Assembly: GCA_050950065.1 (NCBI GenBank) | Contig: JBMNGX010000002.1 | Location: 372,001 to 436,000 of the forward strand | Origin: JBAYOE01 sp050950065 | Lineage (GTDB): Bacteria > Spirochaetota > Spirochaetia > Sphaerochaetales > Sphaerochaetaceae | DNA: 64,000 bases | Direction: 5' to 3' | In this document: piece after piece, positions 24,609 through 33,370 of the stretch | Layout of the letters: each line of letters starts with the position of its first letter | Position numbering within the stretch: the stretch's first letter is position 1 | Translations under genes and position numbers: made by a program | Notes under the pieces: generated by a model | What the model was told of the DNA's origin: nothing | Seen by the model: the letters and a program-made list of their open reading frames with translations, nothing else | Database searches by the model: none

Positions 24609-25030
24609 AATCTCGTCAAAATAGTAGTGGATCTGCCATTCGTCGTAGACGTGAATGTCTTAATTGTGGTTACAGATTCACCAGCTATGAACGAATTGAA
24701 GAAAAACCTCTGATGGTTGTTAAAAAAGATGGTCGACGAGAACCTTTTGATATAAAAAAGGTTGAACGAGGAATTCAAATAACTGTTGAAAAAAGGGATA
24801 TTGGACAGGAGGTTATTGAAACCCTACTACAAGAGATTGAAGATGAAGTTGTTTTAAAAGCTGAAGCAAACAGAGAAATATCATCTAAAGTAATTGGAGA
24901 GATTGCCCTTAAAAAACTTTACGATTTAGATACAGTTGCCTATATCCGTTTTGCCAGTGTCTACAGAGAGTTCAACAACGTTGATCAATTCATTGAAGAG
25001 ATTGAATCAATTACCCAAAAACTAAAGTAA
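24566..25030 (+). CDS. nrdR: Transcriptional repressor NrdR
   Basis: A 154-residue, full-length NrdR, the ATP/dATP-sensing repressor of ribonucleotide reductase genes. The N-terminal zinc ribbon has MLCPHCNH ... RRRRECLNCGYRFTSYERIE, with the usual Cys pairs and the RRRREC arginine cluster. The ATP-cone follows (VVKKDGRREPFDIKKVERGI...). The C-terminal DTVAYIRFASVYREF motif is conserved. The start is GTG, 7 nt after AGGAG. No nrd genes lie in the window. The 3' end overlaps the convergent HD-domain gene by 9 nt. Confidence 0.97.
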   Translation: MLCPHCNHMDDKVLESRQNSSGSAIRRRRECLNCGYRFTSYERIEEKPLMVVKKDGRREPFDIKKVERGIQITVEKRDIGQEVIETLLQEIEDEVVLKAEANREISSKVIGEIALKKLYDLDTVAYIRFASVYREFNNVDQFIEEIESITQKLK

Positions 25031-26188
25031 ATCTTTATTCACATCAAACCATTTCCCCGTTAAAGAGTGTTCAATGTGCATATTCAAGTGCTCGGGCTTT
25101 AAAATCTCATTAACACAATCTAAAGCAAAGTTATCACTCATCCCAGCAACATAATCAAATACTACATAATCGTAAGATCCATCGTGTTTTAGATACTTCT
25201 CTTTCATCTCTGTTAAATAGAGGATAAAACCAACTGCCAACATGTTCTTCTCATTTCTGTAACCAAGTTGGTCAAATTCATAAGTTTTAAATAGATCTTC
25301 TAAATAGGTAACAATTAAGTTTATTAGGCGGCTAAAATAGTTACTGTACCCCTCTAATTGAGGTGATTTATAAATATTTTTGTAGTTAAACTCTTTCATC
25401 TCAACTACTGAGGCAAAAATTTCATCGCTAAAAGCAATCCCCTTATTAGGAGTTGAGTTATCAATAAGATCATTTACTAAGGTATTAATAATTTCTGCAT
25501 TAGTTTTACCTAAGGTTTTAGCTACATTTTCAGGAAGTGAGTCTTTTTCAATTATTGCCAATCGACATGCATCTTCAAAATCACGCCCTAAGTAGGCAAT
25601 TTGGTCGCTAAAGCGAACTACAGCTGCTTCCCATGTTGCGCAAGTTGCATTCTTTCTGCTTTTTAATTCACTTAAATCCCGAAATTTAAAATCGGGTCTA
25701 ACATGAGAGACAAAAACTTCACCGTTATGGCTAGCTATGCCGTTACGAACTGCATAAGTTAAATTAAGGCCATTTCCATTGTTAGCTAAAAAGTCGATAA
25801 CCCTCATTGAGTTCATTTCATGTTCAAAAGGCTCTAAATTGCGCTCTTTCATTAAGTTATCTATTATCACCTCCCCCACATGACCAAAGGGGGTGTGTCC
25901 CAAATCGTGCCCCATTCCAATTGCCCATGCCAACTCAGTATCTAAATTAAGGGCTCTACAAATAGCAGAAGCTACAGAAGCTACGTGTAAAACGTGTTCC
26001 ATCCTCGTACAGATATGGTCGTTACTGGGGGCAAAGAAAACTTGAGTTTTATGTTTAAGGCGCCTAAAGGAGGAGGAGTGTAAAATAGCTGTGGTGTCAC
26101 GATAATAATCTCCTCTAACATCAATAGATCTTGGTTTTGCCCTTGTTTTTAAAAGTTCGTCGCTAATTTCATTTTTAAAAAGAGCCAT
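25022..26188 (-). CDS. dGTPase-like HD-domain triphosphohydrolase
   Basis: A 388-residue member of the deoxyguanosinetriphosphate triphosphohydrolase-like family. The HD metal site is visible: RRLKHKTQVF, then CTRMEHVLHVASVA (first His), the central GMGHDLGHTPFGHVGE (HD pair) and, later, RFSDQIAYLGRDFEDA (last Asp). These enzymes cut dNTPs into deoxynucleoside and tripolyphosphate. The substrate preference of this short, dgt-like subgroup is not predictable. AAGGAGA lies before the ATG. It converges with nrdR, another dNTP-related gene. Confidence 0.88.
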   Translation of the reverse strand: MALFKNEISDELLKTRAKPRSIDVRGDYYRDTTAILHSSSFRRLKHKTQVFFAPSNDHICTRMEHVLHVASVASAICRALNLDTELAWAIGMGHDLGHTPFGHVGEVIIDNLMKERNLEPFEHEMNSMRVIDFLANNGNGLNLTYAVRNGIASHNGEVFVSHVRPDFKFRDLSELKSRKNATCATWEAAVVRFSDQIAYLGRDFEDACRLAIIEKDSLPENVAKTLGKTNAEIINTLVNDLIDNSTPNKGIAFSDEIFASVVEMKEFNYKNIYKSPQLEGYSNYFSRLINLIVTYLEDLFKTYEFDQLGYRNEKNMLAVGFILYLTEMKEKYLKHDGSYDYVVFDYVAGMSDNFALDCVNEILKPEHLNMHIEHSLTGKWFDVNKDLL

Positions 26189-26239
26189 CTTTTTATTATC
26201 TCCTTTTCAAAGTTCCTTAGTAATGGTATCATTTCAACC

Positions 26240-26698
26240 ATGTTGATGCTACTAATAACAATAGCTACTAGCCTCTTTGCAATCTTCTCTTTTTATATCA
26301 CATTTAGAGGATTGATCTCACGTCAATGGGTGATTTGGATTTTACCATTTGTTCTTTCGGTAGCCCTTTTGTATTTAGCTTTAATGCCTCTACGTGTTAT
26401 TGCAACTGGGATGGTTGAATTTGGCGCTTCAATTGCCCTAACCTTCTTAGTAAGCCCTAACCACTTTTTATTCTTAGCCTTTTTTGTAGCATGGTACTTC
26501 ATGCTTCTAACCTTTAAAAATGCCCTTACCCTATTAGATTTCAAACGAGTTGAAGAGGGAATTGATTTAGAGGGTGAAAGGTATGCTCAACTAGCAGCAG
26601 TTAAAAAGTATGAAAAACTAGCTGTTAAGTTTAAGAAGAGGGAAAAAGAGATTGCCGGTAGGCTCTATCCATACAGGTGGGTTAAGCTATTTGATTAA
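26240..26698 (+). CDS. Hypothetical membrane protein before aroK
   Basis: 152 residues. Three or four hydrophobic segments fill residues 1-110 (MLLITIATSLFAIFSFYITF, WVIWILPFVLSVALLYLALM, ASIALTFLVS, LFLAFFVAWYFMLLTF). A charged cytoplasmic tail with heptad-like helix (RYAQLAAVKKYEKLAVKFKKR) ends RLYPYRWVKLFD. I recognise no family. It ends 4 nt before the aroK start and so is the first gene of the aroK-aroC-XPB operon. The ATG has no SD; TATCAT lies 7 nt upstream, another possible leaderless start, but its -35 is poor. Confidence 0.6.
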   Translation: MLMLLITIATSLFAIFSFYITFRGLISRQWVIWILPFVLSVALLYLALMPLRVIATGMVEFGASIALTFLVSPNHFLFLAFFVAWYFMLLTFKNALTLLDFKRVEEGIDLEGERYAQLAAVKKYEKLAVKFKKREKEIAGRLYPYRWVKLFD

Positions 26699-26702
26699 AG
26701 AG

Positions 26703-27275
26703 ATGATTCTCTTTTTAGTTGGAATTAAACACTCTGGAAAAACCTCTATAGGGAAAAAAGTTGCCTCTTTGTTAAACTTTGACTTTGTCGATAGCGATGA
26801 TTTAATTATCTCTTCGATAGATGGAACTCTCACAATAAGAGAGTTTTATAAAACTAAAGGGAAAGAGGCTTTTGTAAAACAAGAGTACACCTCTTTAAAA
26901 GACTTTTTAGATAACAACGATAAAAATGTAGTTGTTGCCACTGGTGGTGGCATTTGCGATAACCAAAAAGCCCTCTCTTTAATGAAAGATAGAGGAAAGA
27001 TTTTATATCTTTCATTAGATAAATCATCTTTGTTTAAAAGAATTATTAGAAAAGGGGTTCCCCCCTTCTTAGATGATAAAGATCCAAAGCACTCTTTTGA
27101 TGAGCTCTATTTAGATCGAGATCGCCGTTATAGGCAAATTAGCGATTTTGTGGTACCATTGGCCGATTATAGGTCAGTTGATGAAAATAGCATTAAAGTT
27201 GCTAACTACCTCATTAAACTGACAAAAGAGGGGCAATTATGGGAGCAAATAGCTTTGGAACAGCACTCACTATAA
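26703..27275 (+). CDS. aroK: Shikimate kinase
   Basis: About 190 residues, a P-loop kinase phosphorylating shikimate at O3. The P-loop is FLVGIKHSGKTSIGKKVA, the shikimate-binding Asp pair is in FVDSDDLI, and the VVATGGGICDNQKAL motif and an arginine-rich lid (DRDRRYRQISDFVV) follow. The ATG at 26703 follows the previous stop by four bases and has AAAGAG in front. The 3' end overlaps aroC by 37 nt. The adjacent aroC and the nearby aroDE confirm the pathway. Confidence 0.92.
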   Translation: MILFLVGIKHSGKTSIGKKVASLLNFDFVDSDDLIISSIDGTLTIREFYKTKGKEAFVKQEYTSLKDFLDNNDKNVVVATGGGICDNQKALSLMKDRGKILYLSLDKSSLFKRIIRKGVPPFLDDKDPKHSFDELYLDRDRRYRQISDFVVPLADYRSVDENSIKVANYLIKLTKEGQLWEQIALEQHSL

Positions 27276-28288
27276 CTACATTTGGAGAGTCTCATGGGGA
27301 AGCCTTAGGGGTCATCATAGATGGACTTGAGCCCAATTGGACAATTGATATGGAGCACCTTCAAGCTCAAATGGCTCGCCGTCGTCCAGGTGGAAACATC
27401 TTAGGGACTAAAAGGGATGAAAACGATTCAATTGAGATTCTTAGCGGTGTTTTTGAAGGGAAAACCACTGGAACTCCATTGGCTATTATAATCAGAAACA
27501 CCAACCAACGAAGTGGTGATTACACCGATATCTCCCAAGTCTTTAGACCTGGTCATGCCGATTTTACTTGGCAAAAAAAATATGGCATTAGAGATTGGCG
27601 TGGAGGGGGACGCTCTAGTGGCAGAGAGACTGCAGCTAGATTGGCAGCAGGTGCTATTGCTATGCAAATTTTAAGCTCTAAGGGAGTTGATATTAAAGCC
27701 TACGCTACCCAAATTGGTCCAATTGTTGCCAATGAACGCAACATGGATGAAATTGGTAAAAACTTAGTCAGTTGTCCCGATGCTACTGCAGCAAAGAAAA
27801 TGGAAGAACTTATTGAGCAGATGAGAGAACAAGAAGATAGTGTTGGCGGAGTTATTGAATGTAGTGTTAAAGGATTACCTATAGGATTAGGAGAGCCAGT
27901 TTTTAATAAAGTTGATGCTTTAATTGCCCATGCAATGCTCTCGTTAGGGGCAGTTAAAGGAATTGAGTTTGGTCTTGGATTTGGCTCTGCTAAGTTAAAA
28001 GGATCAGAGCACAACGATCAGATGGATAAAAATGGTTTTCTTAGTAACAACGCTGGTGGAGTAAATGGGGGAATAACTAACTCAGAAGAGCTTTTGTTTA
28101 GGTGTGCAATTAAACCCACCTCTTCAATAGCTAAAGCTCAACAGAGTTTAGATATAAAAGAGAACGAGATTACAGTTGTTGTTAAAGGGCGTCACGACCC
28201 TTGTATCTGTGTAAGAATAATTCCCGTTGTGGAGGCAATGACAGCAATAACTTTGCTCTCTTTATGGTATGAACAATTTGGAAAATAG
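27239..28288 (+). CDS. aroC: Chorismate synthase
   Basis: A 349-residue full-length chorismate synthase, the FMN-dependent last step of the shikimate pathway. Signatures in order: TTFGESHGEALGVIIDG, ARRRPGGNILGTKRDE, FRPGHADFTWQKKYGIRDWRGGGRSSGRETAARLAAGAIA (all three signature regions fall here), the EFGLGFGSAKLKGSEHND motif and the C-terminal RHDPCICVRIIPVVEAM. Overlaps aroK upstream and the XPB-type helicase downstream, so aroK-aroC-helicase-partner form one transcription unit. Confidence 0.97.
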   Translation: MGANSFGTALTITTFGESHGEALGVIIDGLEPNWTIDMEHLQAQMARRRPGGNILGTKRDENDSIEILSGVFEGKTTGTPLAIIIRNTNQRSGDYTDISQVFRPGHADFTWQKKYGIRDWRGGGRSSGRETAARLAAGAIAMQILSSKGVDIKAYATQIGPIVANERNMDEIGKNLVSCPDATAAKKMEELIEQMREQEDSVGGVIECSVKGLPIGLGEPVFNKVDALIAHAMLSLGAVKGIEFGLGFGSAKLKGSEHNDQMDKNGFLSNNAGGVNGGITNSEELLFRCAIKPTSSIAKAQQSLDIKENEITVVVKGRHDPCICVRIIPVVEAMTAITLLSLWYEQFGK

Positions 28289-29936
28289 ACCTTTAATTAT
28301 ACAAAGTGACCTCACACTGATGTTGGAGGTGCACCACAAATATGCTGATGAGGCTCGTAACGATATTATCGCTTTTAGTGAATTGGTAAAATCGCCTGAA
28401 CACCTACACACCTATGTAATCACTGCAATTAGTTTGTGGAACGCCTCAAGTGCCTCTATAAAAAGTGATGAAGTCATTAGGCGTTTAGAAAAGTGGTCTC
28501 GTTACGATATCCCTGAATCAGTTTTATATTTTATCAGAGACAGCAGCGAAAGATATGGTTCAATAAAACTTAAACCCTACCCCTCTGATGATCAACACTA
28601 CTTATTAACTGTTGCCAATGAGAGATATCAAAAAGAGCTTATGGCAAATAAAAGTGTTGCAGCAATTTTAAAACCAATCAGCGGTGGCTTTTTAGTTCCC
28701 ATCTTAAAAAGAGGTGAATTAAAAGTTCTTCTAATAAAACAAAATCTTCCCATTGAAGATCTAGTTCCATTAAATAAAGGGGAACACTTAGAGATTGATT
28801 TTAAAGAGGTTTCATCACGCGATGTCCCCTTTGTCCTTCGAGACTATCAAAAGAGGGCTGCCAATGCCCTTTTAGGTAGAGGCGAACAAGGTACAGGATA
28901 TGGTACAATAGTATTACCATGTGGTAGTGGTAAAACTATTGTAGGGATGGAGGTTTTAACTCGTTTAAAGACTCGAACCCTAATTTTGAGTATCAACGTT
29001 GCAGCTGTTCATCAATGGATAGCTGAGATAAACGACAAATTAGATATAGATCCCAATTTGGTTGGCGAATACTCTGGGATGAAAAAAGAGATCAAGCCAA
29101 TCACAGTAGCAACTTACCAAGTTTTAACTTGGAGAGCTGATAAAGAGGGAGAATTCCCCCACATGAAAATCTTAAGAGAGGGAAACTGGGGTTTGATTAT
29201 TTACGATGAAGTTCACATGCTCCCTGCCCCTGTCTTTAAAGTTACAGCTGAGTTGCAAGCAATTTATAGAGTGGGATTAACGGCAACTTTGATTAGAGAA
29301 GATCAAAAAGAGGATGAAGTGTTCTCTTTAGTTGGACCAAAGAGATACGACGTTCCTTGGAGTGAATTAGAAAACCAAGGATGGATTGCTGAAGCTGAGT
29401 GTATTGAGGTGAAAGTAGATTTACCTGAAAGTGAAGAGATTAATTACGCCATCGCCTCAAAAAGGGAGAAGTATAGGATAGCTAGTGAAAATGAGAGGAA
29501 AATTGAGATAGTGAAACAACTAATTGAAAATCATCGTCACGATTACATCCTTGTCATTGGACAATACATCTCCCAATTGAAAGCTATAGCTAAAGAATTA
29601 AATGCCCCACTGATTACAGGCTCAACTCCCAATAGTAAACGAGATGAGCTTTACAATAAATTTCGTAGTGGCGAAGAGCCAATTTTAGTTGTCTCTAAAG
29701 TTGCAAACTTCGCTATCGACTTACCCGATGCTTCAGTAGCCATCCAAGTTTCTGGAACTTTTGGGTCCCGCCAAGAGGAGGCACAAAGATTGGGTCGTGT
29801 TTTAAGACCTAAAAAACAATCTTCTTACTTCTACTCTATAGTGACCCGCTACTCAGCAGAAGAGGACTTTAGTGCCAATCGGCAAAAGTTCTTAGCAGAG
29901 CAAGGGTACGCTTACAGGGTGGAGGTTTGGCCTTGA
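28269..29936 (+). CDS. XPB/Rad25-type DNA helicase
   Basis: 555 residues. The N-terminal half (about 1-190) is a damage-recognition-like region as in archaeal and bacterial XPB. The SF2 core has FVLRDYQKRAANALL (Q-like motif), Walker A VLPCGSGKTIVGM (about residue 216), the XPB-specific DEVH box (LIIYDEVHMLPAP, about 311), GLTATLIREDQKEDE (the RED motif that marks XPB), then RLGRVLRPK (motif VI). XPB helicases unwind DNA in repair; bacterial ones exist in spirochaetes and actinobacteria. The start overlaps the aroC stop; no strong SD. The next gene overlaps its stop and is probably its partner. Confidence 0.93.
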   Translation: MNNLENRPLIIQSDLTLMLEVHHKYADEARNDIIAFSELVKSPEHLHTYVITAISLWNASSASIKSDEVIRRLEKWSRYDIPESVLYFIRDSSERYGSIKLKPYPSDDQHYLLTVANERYQKELMANKSVAAILKPISGGFLVPILKRGELKVLLIKQNLPIEDLVPLNKGEHLEIDFKEVSSRDVPFVLRDYQKRAANALLGRGEQGTGYGTIVLPCGSGKTIVGMEVLTRLKTRTLILSINVAAVHQWIAEINDKLDIDPNLVGEYSGMKKEIKPITVATYQVLTWRADKEGEFPHMKILREGNWGLIIYDEVHMLPAPVFKVTAELQAIYRVGLTATLIREDQKEDEVFSLVGPKRYDVPWSELENQGWIAEAECIEVKVDLPESEEINYAIASKREKYRIASENERKIEIVKQLIENHRHDYILVIGQYISQLKAIAKELNAPLITGSTPNSKRDELYNKFRSGEEPILVVSKVANFAIDLPDASVAIQVSGTFGSRQEEAQRLGRVLRPKKQSSYFYSIVTRYSAEEDFSANRQKFLAEQGYAYRVEVWP

Positions 29937-31825
29937 GCAGCACCTTAGACATTTGGAAAAAATCGTTAATATCACTTAGTGATGAGACGTTTTTAGATCT
30001 TGCAACCAACTTTATTGGTAAAGTTGAGACCCCTTTTCATAAGCCACAACTTATTGGAAAGTTAACCACTTTATTTAATTCAAAAGAGTTTTTAATGCGA
30101 GTTGAAGGCTCTTTATCCGATTTGGATAAAGAGATCTTAACTACAGTAGCTTTTTTAAATGAATGTTCAAACGAATCAATTTTTACAATCTTCAAAAACA
30201 GATACAACTACTCAACTATTCAACAAAAAATCTTAAATTTAGAAGAGAGATTGTTACTAATTCCCTCTTTAAAGAAAAAGTACCTAATAATCAACCCCCT
30301 AATAGAATCTTTGTTGATAGAGAAACACCTTAGTCTCTCCTATTTGATTGAAAAAGGGACTCCTAGCGATAAGAAGTTTAATTTAAACATCATTAAAGCC
30401 CTCTTTAATCTCCACTTTCACCAAAACATTGGGGATTTAGATAAGAGTAACCGCTATTTAAAAAGTAAAGGGGATACAATTTTTGCTTTTGATAGCCAAA
30501 CTTTGATTTACTACAATACTTTGTTATTTGACCAAGAAATTGTTGTAAAAAGTGGAAGAAAAGTGAGTACCTCAATTACCAAAATGGAACAACTTCTATC
30601 TCACTCTTTAGATCAATTAAAATATTTAACCTTTAAAGCTAACACACCCAAAATTGAAGAACATAAATCTTTACTCTTTTATAATCTTATTGATTACATC
30701 ATTAAAGAGTATGGAGTTGAAAAAGAGGATCTCTCGTTTTTAACAAAGTTAGCTTTAGCAAAAGCTGAACTAGCAAAAGAAGATTTAGAACACTACAGCT
30801 TGTTAATTGAATCTTTGTTTATTGAACAAAATAATAACAACAACCAAGGATTAACTAAACCAACTATCGACACAGATTTAAATATCTACTTCAGTAAAGA
30901 GACAGAAAAAGTGGGAGAAGTTGATCTACTGCACTACATTGCTGAGGTTGTAAAAGTTGATAACGTAATTAATTACGAAATCACTAAAAAGGCTTTAATG
31001 AAAGCTTTTGATGCAAATTTAAAAGTTGAACAAATTAAAACTTACTTAGAGAATCTATTTAAACCTCTACCTCAAACTTTAACCAGTTTGTTAGATCAGT
31101 GGTATGACCAATTCAATTCAATTACAATCTACGACGGCATAGTGATTAAAGTTAATGAGCGCTACGAGAGGGTATTTAAAGCTCTACCTGCCCTACAAGA
31201 ACACTTAATTGAACAAATTAGCCCTTCACTATTTTTATTTAATCGAGAAACAGAAAATGTTTGGAGAACTATTATTGCCTCAACTGGCTTTGATTACCTC
31301 CCTGCATCAATTCCTAAAGAGTCGATTGAAGTATTACCTAAAAATGAAGTTGTCATTAAAAGTGAAATTGAGAGCCAAATTCCTCTGCTGTTAAAAGATA
31401 AAGAGCTTTATGAAGAACAGTCTGAAGTTATTAAAGAGGAGTTAAGGAAAAAGGTATTAAAGCGCTCTTTTAGTAAAAACTTAGAAGAGGAGATGTTAGC
31501 TCGAGTTGAACACTCTTTAATTTTAATTCCTGAACAAATTGTTGAGACCAATAAAAGAGGTGAGATAAGTGAAGCTGGTGGATTTGACTTTCAAGGAAAG
31601 TTAAATTTATGTCGCTCTTCAGTTAATAAAGAGAACACTATTTTAGAGTTAAGCTTATTAGGAGATGACGAGCTCGATGTTGTCTTAGTAAGTGTCAAAG
31701 AGTTTATTAAAGATGGAAGTGACTACTACATCAGGGCCCTTTTTATAGCTGATGAGGTTGAAAAAGTGATACCTGTTAGTAAGATTTTCAAGATAAGAAA
31801 ACTTAGACGCTCAATTTTCCTCTAA
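29933..31825 (+). CDS. XPB-associated protein, helicase-associated-domain type
   Basis: About 630 residues with no catalytic motif. TTG start with GGAGG seven bases upstream, overlapping the helicase stop (TTGA). The N-terminal 130 residues (SLSDETFLDLATNFIG...SDLDKEILTTVAFLNEC) look like tandem helical, winged-helix-like repeats. The rest is Lys/Glu-rich and helical, with a short Asn run (EQNNNNNQG) in the middle. In actinobacteria a protein with an XPB/Ssl2 N-terminal-like 'helicase-associated' domain is encoded beside XPB; position and size suggest the same relationship here, but I see no diagnostic motif. It converges on aroDE, overlapping by 15 nt. Confidence 0.55.
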   Translation: MSSTLDIWKKSLISLSDETFLDLATNFIGKVETPFHKPQLIGKLTTLFNSKEFLMRVEGSLSDLDKEILTTVAFLNECSNESIFTIFKNRYNYSTIQQKILNLEERLLLIPSLKKKYLIINPLIESLLIEKHLSLSYLIEKGTPSDKKFNLNIIKALFNLHFHQNIGDLDKSNRYLKSKGDTIFAFDSQTLIYYNTLLFDQEIVVKSGRKVSTSITKMEQLLSHSLDQLKYLTFKANTPKIEEHKSLLFYNLIDYIIKEYGVEKEDLSFLTKLALAKAELAKEDLEHYSLLIESLFIEQNNNNNQGLTKPTIDTDLNIYFSKETEKVGEVDLLHYIAEVVKVDNVINYEITKKALMKAFDANLKVEQIKTYLENLFKPLPQTLTSLLDQWYDQFNSITIYDGIVIKVNERYERVFKALPALQEHLIEQISPSLFLFNRETENVWRTIIASTGFDYLPASIPKESIEVLPKNEVVIKSEIESQIPLLLKDKELYEEQSEVIKEELRKKVLKRSFSKNLEEEMLARVEHSLILIPEQIVETNKRGEISEAGGFDFQGKLNLCRSSVNKENTILELSLLGDDELDVVLVSVKEFIKDGSDYYIRALFIADEVEKVIPVSKIFKIRKLRRSIFL

Positions 31826-33262
31826 ATCTAAGTTAATATCTAACCTTTTGGGATAGTGGTAGCCGCTAAACGACTCAAATTGTAAAACACCTTGTTGAAT
31901 TAACATCTCAGAGCCAAAGATCAACTTGGCTCCACTATCTTTAGCCCTTTGTAGCATTGCTGTATATTTAGGGCGATAAATTAACTCATAAGCTGTATGT
32001 TTATTATTGAAAGTGAAGTTTTCAATTGGATCTTCATCACTTAACATCCCGACACTGGTAGTTTGTACAACTAAATCACAGCTTTCATACTTATAACTAT
32101 TTTCTAGGGTGTCGTAACTACTCATAGTTTCACTAGCAAGTTGTTTAGCTTTATCAACTGTTCTGTTAACGATTGTTACTTTACACCCGTGGTTTCTTAA
32201 AGCCCAAACAACTGCTCTAGCAGCTCCCCCTGCACCAACAACTAAAGCACTTTGAATCTTCTTTGAATCAAGGTCATCAATTAAAGGTTGGATAAAACCG
32301 TAGTAATCGGTATTTGTCCCTGACCAGAAGTTTTGCACTCTTATAACTGTGTTACATGAACCTATTTGAGCAACTTCACGGGTAATTTTACCCAAATAAG
32401 GTAAAACAGTTTGCTTATGAGGCACCGTTACCGAAAAGCCTCCAATTTTTAAATAGGTGGCTAAACTAAAAAACTGACGCACTGAATCAACAGTGAATGG
32501 GACATAAATAGCGTTGAACTTAATTTGTTGAAAACCTGGGTTATGAATTTTAGGAGAAAATGAATGAATAGCTGGATTGCCAATAATCCCATATATTCTA
32601 GTGTTATCATCAACTTTGTCAGCTTTGTATAAAATTTTCATCTCTTTGGCACTAATATGTCCTGGAGCTACCTCATTGGAGGAGACAAAAGTTAACATAG
32701 AACCTATTTTTTTATACAAAATGCGAGTGGGAAACCCAAAATCTCCCATTCCAACAACTATTTTTTTATCAACACCCTTTAACTCCTCTTTCACTTTAAA
32801 CAACGTAATAAGGTCACTTACTGAAGTTACCATTGCTGCAATTTTGGGAATCTCCCCTTTTTTAGCAATTTTGTTGATACGGTGAAAGATATCTGAAGGT
32901 ACTTTTTCAAAATCGTGATAAGAGCGAATTATTTGAACACCCTTTGATTTTGCTAAGTTTTCTAGTGAGCTTTTTTTAAAATCATCTTCTAAGTCGATAT
33001 AGGTAAAAGATCCTTCTAAGGCTTTGCTAAGAATATCGGCTCGCTCTTTTTCGCTTTTATTGAATTTCCCCCCATCACTAGTGCGCCTACACGTTAAAAT
33101 AAGGGGAATGTTAGCATTGTTTGAAAAAGGGATTATATTTTCATACTGATTTTCTTTTAGATAATCGACTCTTAATTCAGCTAAATCAATATAGGCTCTA
33201 TTTTGTTCTAGGAGCTTTATATTCTCTTCTATTGTGGTTTCAGAAAGTACTAAGCAGATCAT
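31811..33262 (-). CDS. aroDE: Bifunctional 3-dehydroquinate dehydratase / shikimate dehydrogenase
   Basis: 483 residues, a natural AroD-AroE fusion. Residues 1-215 are a type I dehydroquinase: ELRVDYL, catalytic His in RSYHDF (H116), Schiff-base Lys in IPKIAAMV (K140), and GFPTRILYKKIGSMLTF(V) near the end. Residues from about 225 form shikimate dehydrogenase: GIIGNPAIHSFSPKIHN, the catalytic Lys in SVTVPHKQTV, NTVIR..GTNTDYYGF, the dinucleotide motif VVGAGGAARAVVW and TTSVGM. It catalyses two consecutive steps. Such fusions are known in plants and chlamydiae and some other bacteria. It lies downstream of, but opposite to, aroK-aroC. Confidence 0.95.
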   Translation of the reverse strand: MICLVLSETTIEENIKLLEQNRAYIDLAELRVDYLKENQYENIIPFSNNANIPLILTCRRTSDGGKFNKSEKERADILSKALEGSFTYIDLEDDFKKSSLENLAKSKGVQIIRSYHDFEKVPSDIFHRINKIAKKGEIPKIAAMVTSVSDLITLFKVKEELKGVDKKIVVGMGDFGFPTRILYKKIGSMLTFVSSNEVAPGHISAKEMKILYKADKVDDNTRIYGIIGNPAIHSFSPKIHNPGFQQIKFNAIYVPFTVDSVRQFFSLATYLKIGGFSVTVPHKQTVLPYLGKITREVAQIGSCNTVIRVQNFWSGTNTDYYGFIQPLIDDLDSKKIQSALVVGAGGAARAVVWALRNHGCKVTIVNRTVDKAKQLASETMSSYDTLENSYKYESCDLVVQTTSVGMLSDEDPIENFTFNNKHTAYELIYRPKYTAMLQRAKDSGAKLIFGSEMLIQQGVLQFESFSGYHYPKRLDINLDLEEN

Positions 33263-33331
33263 TTGAAAGCCCCCTACTCTCCCTTGAAAAAGGTGTTAAA
33301 CACATGGTAGATTCATCATACTCATAACAAC

Positions 33332-33351
33332 TGGGTTAGGCAACCAACCCA
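33332..33351. other. Hairpin between aroDE and the ABC-F gene
   Basis: TGGGTT and AACCCA form a 6-bp stem with an 8-base loop in the divergent intergenic space. No T run follows, so it is not an obvious terminator. It could be an operator or leader structure. Function unknown. Confidence 0.3.
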
Positions 33352-33370
33352 ACAATTGGATATTATTTGA

